A stretch of DNA of 15,509 nucleotides from assembly GCA_035476575.1 (NCBI GenBank), contig DATILL010000128.1, positions 1 through 15,509 of the forward strand, written 5' to 3'. Each line of letters begins with the position of its first letter. Position 1 is the first letter of the stretch. The notes under the pieces are model-generated. The model did no database searches, had not been told where the DNA came from, and was given only the letters and a program-made list of their open reading frames with translations. The position numbers and the translations under genes were made by a program. Below are positions 15,121-15,509 of this stretch, piece by piece. Origin of the DNA: DATILL01 sp035476575 (GTDB lineage: Bacteria > Actinomycetota > Actinomycetes > Mycobacteriales > JACQDL01).

Positions 15121-15138
15121 GAGCCGCGGGAGCGGCTC
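15121..15138. terminator. Perfect 7-bp hairpin GAGCCGC-ggga-GCGGCTC
   Basis: The arms 15121-15127 and 15132-15138 are exact reverse complements around a GGGA loop. It lies between the small - strand ORFs and the palindrome-rich zone at the right. It could be a terminator or an mRNA-leader hairpin for the - strand ORFs. No T-run follows on either side. Confidence 0.3.
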
Positions 15139-15154
15139 GCTATTCGGTGAGGGA

Positions 15155-15169
15155 GTCAATTGGCTTGAC
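15155..15169. promoter_or_regulatory. Inverted repeat GTCAA-N5-TTGAC, candidate operator
   Basis: gtcaa-ttggc-ttgac is a perfect 5-bp inverted repeat in an unusually AT-richer patch. The right half plus the next base reads TTGACA, a perfect -35 hexamer on the + strand, but no good -10 box lies 16-19 bases downstream. A dimeric regulator site is possible; the coupled HTH gene nearby is one candidate binder. Confidence 0.3.
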
Positions 15170-15277
15170 ATGAGGTAACGGTCGCCGTTCGGCCTAGTAC
15201 GGCAGCCGCACGCGACACGACCAGGAAACCGCGGCCTTGGTGCGACGGGGCGTACCCACCTGGCCGATCCAGCGTGT

Positions 15278-15317
15278 GTCACGACGAAAGTGTGACCCGT
15301 TCGCGTCACGCGTGACG
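15278..15317. promoter_or_regulatory. Cluster of GTCAC/GTGAC half-sites including a 14-bp perfect palindrome
   Basis: Four half-sites occur in 40 bases: GTCAC 15278-15282, GTGAC 15292-15296, GTCAC 15305-15309 and GTGAC 15312-15316. The last two form the perfect palindrome CGTCACGCGTGACG at 15304-15317. The alternating orientation suggests cooperative binding by a dimeric regulator ahead of the partial + strand ORF at the right edge. Confidence 0.4.
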
Positions 15318-15368
15318 TCCCGCGGCAAGGTTGATGATCATAGGGAGCATTAGTGCAGTTCAGACGTA

Positions 15369-15509
15369 GTGGAGCTACTGGTTGCTTACTCGAAACGGTT
15401 GGACCTTGTGTCTTCGCTGGTCAGTGCGGTGGAGCGGTTGCGGGGTGCTGAGGGTGGTGGCGTGCGGAGCGTCGGTTGTGAACGGTCTCCGCGGGTTTGG
15501 CGGGTCCGT
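15369..15509 (+). CDS. Partial hypothetical ORF running off the right edge
   Basis: The frame is open from GTG 15369 to the last base (47 codons, no stop), with an in-frame stop upstream at 15351. The translation starts MELLVAYSKRLDLVSSLVSA and continues VERLRGAEGGGVRSVG, an amphipathic helical pattern. Codons ending in T are more frequent than in the rest of the window (GTT, GCT, CTT, GGT), as in recently acquired or mobile-element genes. No Shine-Dalgarno sequence is visible close to the start. The style recalls short helix-turn-helix or recombinase-accessory proteins, but nothing diagnostic is inside the window. Confidence 0.35.
   Translation, partial: MELLVAYSKRLDLVSSLVSAVERLRGAEGGGVRSVGCERSPRVWRVR

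Larger units (their letters stand above)
14769..15368. other. 600-base stretch without a confident gene
   Basis: The best coding candidate here is a 64-residue - strand ORF (15097-14903, GTG start). It has a hydrophobic stretch GVVAGVAVPAAGWVSGLALG followed by AVEARERRAVEDFLAGDY, which reads like a small membrane or helical protein, but there is no family match I recognise and no ribosome site. The long + strand ORF across this region is Pro/Arg/Thr-rich and looks like an antisense shadow. From about 15120 the sequence holds several palindromes, listed separately, and GC content falls towards the right edge. Confidence 0.4.

Noticed and set aside
14176..15150. 324-codon + strand Pro/Arg/Thr-rich ORF
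   Set aside because: It overlaps three - strand ORFs linked by GTGA overlaps, and its composition is that of GC-rich antisense.
15165..15200. Sigma-70 promoter with TTGACA and tagtac
   Set aside because: The spacing between the boxes is 24 bases, too long for a standard promoter.
15097..15309. 70-codon - strand ORF
   Set aside because: It covers the palindrome cluster, has no ribosome site and has no recognisable sequence pattern.
1..15509. tRNA, rRNA or insertion sequence with transposase
   Set aside because: I saw no cloverleaf, rRNA-like sequence or transposase motif on either strand.

Overview
The window is very GC-rich, with GTG starts and 4-base GTGA/ATGA-type gene overlaps. It carries a Ccs-type (System II) cytochrome c maturation operon and a proline-rich MinD/ParA ATPase of the kind seen in actinobacteria. 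The source is almost certainly an actinobacterium; a Micromonosporaceae member is my best guess, from gene style only.

Region 1 (1-5706, + strand) is a tightly packed five-gene operon already under way at the left edge. It holds the C-terminal part of a Rieske non-haem iron oxygenase, a second complete Rieske oxygenase, an 832-residue PEP-synthase/rifampin-phosphotransferase-like enzyme, a YbhN/MprF-type flippase-like membrane protein and a small Cys-dependent (PTP-type) phosphatase. Consecutive genes overlap by 4 to 23 bases.

Region 2 (5738-7300, - strand) converges on region 1 across a strong hairpin. It is a single gene whose 520-residue product appears to join an N-terminal soluble class I isoprenoid-synthase-like domain (NSE-like NDLTHYEKD) to a C-terminal multi-pass domain resembling the fungal Pyr4/PaxB membrane terpene cyclases (NLSWEF and a late transmembrane Asp). 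Together, regions 1 and 2 look like a candidate unusual terpenoid or oxidised natural-product locus. The pairing of Rieske oxygenase with a dikinase-like enzyme recalls RedG/RedH-PigC of prodiginine pathways, but no other prodiginine gene is present.

Region 3 (7534-13711, - strand) is housekeeping. It reads resA/tlpA-like thioredoxin lipoprotein, ccdA, resB, ccsB (haem handling and apocytochrome c reduction), then, after a 129-base gap, a long proline/glycine-rich ParA/MinD-like ATPase.

Region 4 (13712-15509) is accessory-looking. A perfect 25-base inverted repeat lies directly behind a short HTH gene. That gene ends a chain of three small coupled - strand ORFs. Beyond them is roughly 600 bases without a confident gene but with several palindromes, and the window ends in the start of a possible + strand gene of lower GC.
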